From contig OZ199840.1 of NCBI GenBank assembly GCA_964304625.1, forward strand, positions 10,974,001 through 11,038,000: a stretch of DNA of 64,000 bases, given 5' to 3'. Below, piece by piece: positions 60,775-64,000 of the stretch. The number at the start of each line of letters is the position of its first letter. Within the stretch, counting starts at the first letter, position 1. The position numbers and the translations under genes are program-made. The notes under the pieces were generated by a model, which saw only the letters and a list, made by a program, of their open reading frames with translations, searched no databases and had not been told where the DNA came from. This DNA is from Kudoa neothunni. Taxonomy: Eukaryota > Cnidaria.

Positions 60775-63700
60775 ATTTATATATGAAATTCAAGTAGGAT
60801 TAAGTCTAATATATCGACAATATAACGAACATTATATATATATAGGATTTATATAGTCATAAATATCCTCTTCAGCGTTGAATACAATACTAAATTGATG
60901 CATGTTTCTAAATCTATTGATTATGAAAATACTGAATACAGGATTATTCATAGGATATAAAATACGTTTAAAAAATACTCTAAACCCAAATCGACATAAA
61001 GGTAGTTTGTAACAGTAGTTTCATATAAAATCCTAGTTCTGCTTTATGGTGTGTGATGGCTTATTGAAAGTTTTAAGTTATATTAAATTGAATTTACATT
61101 ATATAATACATCCTTAGACGATTTTGAAAGCATTCAAAGTGTTAATTTTAGCTATTATATAATTAATTTAATCATTATTTTGTACACTGTACCAACTTAA
61201 AATAGTTCAAAATATGCATTTATTTTAAGTTTAATATATAAGACAAAAATTAGACTCTCTTTAAAATTTCTTGTATAAATTTACAAGAAAATTGATTTAA
61301 TAAGTTCGAGTGATTAATCAAAATAGAGTTAAGTAGTTATAATCAATTAAATAGACCATTCAGAAATTTTTACATATTTAAAATTGCGAAAACATTATAA
61401 TGACATCTAAATAGTTACATCCCTTAGCATTATAATAATTAATTTATTATTAAAAATTATATGAAAAGGAACAATGAAATAAATTTTAATATGTTTTTCT
61501 AAAAAAATGAAATCAAGTGAAATATTACATACTTCTAGTAATCTTATAATAGGTTTCTTTTATTAAAAGAAAGAAATTTATGAATTATAATAGTTTTTTC
61601 GGTTTATCAATTTTACCCGTTGAAAATAAGTTTTTTCAACTGCTAACAATTATATACATGTATTTCTCGGTTAAAATGAAAAAAATATGTGACCAAACTA
61701 ATATTTAATGGAATGGGCTTAAGTTTGATGTAGGCCTTCTAATCCCGAGTTAAATGCGATTAAAGCCATAAACACAATATTTCATTAAAAATAACACATT
61801 ACATAGCATATAAAGACTTATAATTTAAATTATTTATGAAGGTTTCAAACCTCTCCATAAATCTTGTTGGTTTTTTCTTCGCTGTCGAAATTCTCCAAGG
61901 AACTCATTTATGTTATCCATGCATACAGAATTGTCTTCATTAACTGACAACATTCCGTTTCTTTGTGATATTTTGTATTTCATGACTCCCAATCACCTTC
62001 TATGGTATTTGTAATAGTTACCTTGATGCTATCCACATATTCAACGTAGTGATTGACAATGAGTTAAGCGTAAAAGTTGTTAAAAATGTCGCAACTTTTG
62101 AAGGAGTCATTAATTACGACAGATCAGGGTTAAACGTATGCTTCAATTTTTTTATAAAAGTCTGTTAATCCGCCTGTGACATCCACTCAAAACATTTTTG
62201 TTTCAGGAATTCTTTCCGAACCGTTAAGAACCCATGCTCAGTTAACATCTTGACCTTGGTTATGTTTGACTGCCAAATCCAAGAAATCATAGATCTTAAT
62301 TTTCATATTTTTGGAAAAATTTGACTCAAAAATAGAAATTTCTTTTCTGAAAACTTTTGAGAAAATATGCTAATTCTTCTATAGATCGGAAATCTTATCC
62401 CCTCCGACTTGATGTGATTGGAGCAGGGGTCGGCAACAGATATGACCAGACGAGCTAATTATTGATAGCGGGAAAGCAATTTTCTAATTCCGGCCCCCCA
62501 AATTAAATTTAGGATCGAAAATCAAAATATTTAACTTTGAAACCATGAATACATACATTTCGAAAAAACCTGGAGAAAATTGTCCAATTAGTCTATCTAA
62601 GCGTTTTTCTATAACTAATTAGCCTAGTATTTTTATTATTAGTGTTTAATGCAAGGAGAAATAATAAAAAGAAAAAAAGTACGAATTTGAATTTGTGTGA
62701 TTATTTAAAATAATATCGTAATTTCATTTTTGAAAATCTCCATTACGATGAATTAGAAATTTTACCATTGTCCTCTATACAACAAATACACGATATAAAA
62801 TTCATTTTCATGACTATGATTGTAAAATAAACGAAAATTTCTATCATAGAATTTAATCTTTTAAAATTACAAGATTTACTTTCTAATGTATTTTCCTAAA
62901 TTTAATCATTCCAACAGCATTTTATATGGGGTTTTCTCCATATTAAAATTAAAGAACGTTTAATATTACAAGAGAATTCTTTCTAGTAGATAACATTTAA
63001 TGAAAATGTATGTATAACTACATTTTTATTTAAAAAAGTTGATTCAAAAAAATTATTGAACTGAAAAACTATCAACACTTTCATGGGTCTAATTAAAATG
63101 TTCAAAAAAAGTTGTGCATATAAACAAATAGGATGTATTTTGTATAATACTTGAAAAATTTATTTTTAATTAGTTTCAGTTTAATAATGGCCTTTCTATT
63201 AAGGAGAATCTTTGATTAATGATAAAAAATAATATTTGATTTAAAACCGTAGATAAAATTGAGAACATTTAGAGTTATTTTGCCTCGTTAATTATTGCAT
63301 AAGCATAGGACAATGTTCTATGAGGAATTTTTAATTTTTATATGTTACTTGTTTTTTTCGAATCTTTCCTTTCTATATTTAACTTTTAAGTTGCAAATTA
63401 AGAAAATTAGTTCAAGTTGGTGAAATTGGAGTACCATACATTCATTTCATACTCATATATTTCCATTAAAAATGATTTAGGTCTGATGAAAACTCAAAAT
63501 TTGAACGTAATAATGAGTTCAGCGATTAGGAATTATACAATTTCTTCGCGTTTTAACCTTAGATATTGTAGTTTATATTATGCACGTAAGATGGGGAGCC
63601 GCAGGTTCCCGACTTCTGGATTAGAGGGTGCTTAGAACCCACTGATCTCGATAAGATAACTGATTGAAAATAGTTCGTCACGAATAGTATCAAATGATTT

Positions 63701-64000
63701 CCTTAATGCAACCGTATGGATAGAGTTAATATTCAGCGATGACCAGGACTGCCAGTGGAGTTTTCAAAAAACGTAAGGAGAGAATGTCATAAAACCAAAG
63801 TCTAGGCAAAAATCCAAAGTCGAAAAAACACTAGTTTAAATATAACAAAAAATTAGAATCGTATCTATTAAAGATTGTTACCTTCTTCCAATTCTGTAAT
63901 TACGTCTTCAGGCAGTAAAATTAAATTTATCCTCTTATTATTACAATTATTTGGCGCGAACGTTTATTAATAATTAATGTCTAGTATAGATCAATACACT
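60775..64000. other. AT-rich flank with one hAT-type end, no gene recognised
   Basis: The first 200 bases upstream of the membrane-protein start should contain its promoter. CAGGGGTCGGCAACAGATAT at 62424 matches the fragment at 52812 and is a hAT-like terminus. The reverse strand at 62300-61900 has fragments such as MLTEHGFLTVRKEFL with many stops, perhaps a transposase remnant I cannot name. A slightly GC-rich patch at 63585-63650 (GGGGAGCCGCAGGTTCCCGA) has no assigned identity. Confidence 0.4.

Noticed and set aside
61850-62420. Reverse-strand coding fragments as a transposase gene
   Set aside because: Fragments are interrupted by many stops and no catalytic motif can be named; left as unassigned sequence near a hAT-type end.
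63590-63650. Possible tRNA or snRNA gene in a GC-rich patch
   Set aside because: I could not fold a cloverleaf with paired acceptor, D, anticodon and T arms, and no pol III boxes at correct spacing.

Overview
The window reads as nuclear DNA of an AT-rich animal. The recognisable proteins are eukaryotic, several are metazoan or opisthokont types (SNAPC1, HIRIP3-like histone chaperone, ADAM, MINPP1, CAF-1 p60), and they are split by very short GT-AG introns, mostly 40-65 nt. Transposon remains are piggyBac, Tc1/mariner-type, hAT-type, Mutator-like and tRNA-derived SINE. Long AT-rich stretches separate the genes. A compact-intron parasitic animal such as a myxozoan cnidarian is my best guess; this is inference from intron size, base composition and gene divergence, not proof.

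Layout. 1-1.6 kb: 3' half of a modular membrane protein gene (+). 4.2-6.3 kb: chromatin assembly factor 1 p60 (+, ten exons). 6.6-7.1 kb: long ATT microsatellite; 7.3-7.6 kb: SINE copy. 7.9-10.2 kb: two E2 ubiquitin-conjugating enzyme genes in tandem (-), UBE2H-like and UBE2N/Ubc13-like, both fully reconstructable. 13-15.2 kb: decayed piggyBac element. 16.2-17.1 kb: a Mn/Fe-superoxide dismutase-like protein that has lost key active-site residues. 20.2-22.4 kb: ESCRT-II SNF8 (-) and SNAPC1 (+), head to head with 35 bp between start codons. 27.3-29.3 kb: small secreted acidic protein(s) (-), HIRIP3/CHZ-type histone chaperone (+), and one unassigned exon (-). 29.5-30.8 kb: hAT-like element. 33.7-37.4 kb: large unidentified helical protein (-), frames broken. 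39.1-40.8 kb: MINPP1-like phosphatase (+), frames broken and active site altered. 40.9-41.4 kb: second SINE copy. 43.3-47.5 kb: two related Tc1-type elements. 47.8-55.2 kb: an ADAM-family protein (+) with a mutated zinc site and one intron of about 5 kb packed with transposon pieces. 55.4-56.7 kb: decayed MULE transposase. 57.8-60.8 kb: a complete paralogue (-) of the modular membrane protein at the left edge.

Most striking are (i) the paralogous single-pass membrane proteins at both ends, built almost wholly from class 1-1 symmetrical exons, each roughly one Cys-containing FN3-like domain, with matching 22-nt linker exons before the membrane anchor; (ii) three enzyme-family proteins (SOD, ADAM, MINPP) that all lack catalytic or metal-binding residues; and (iii) repeated single-base frame breaks inside otherwise well-conserved genes, which may be assembly indels, pseudogenisation or, least likely, recoding. 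Exon limits were placed by hand from GT-AG signals and remembered human orthologues; no alignment or search was run.
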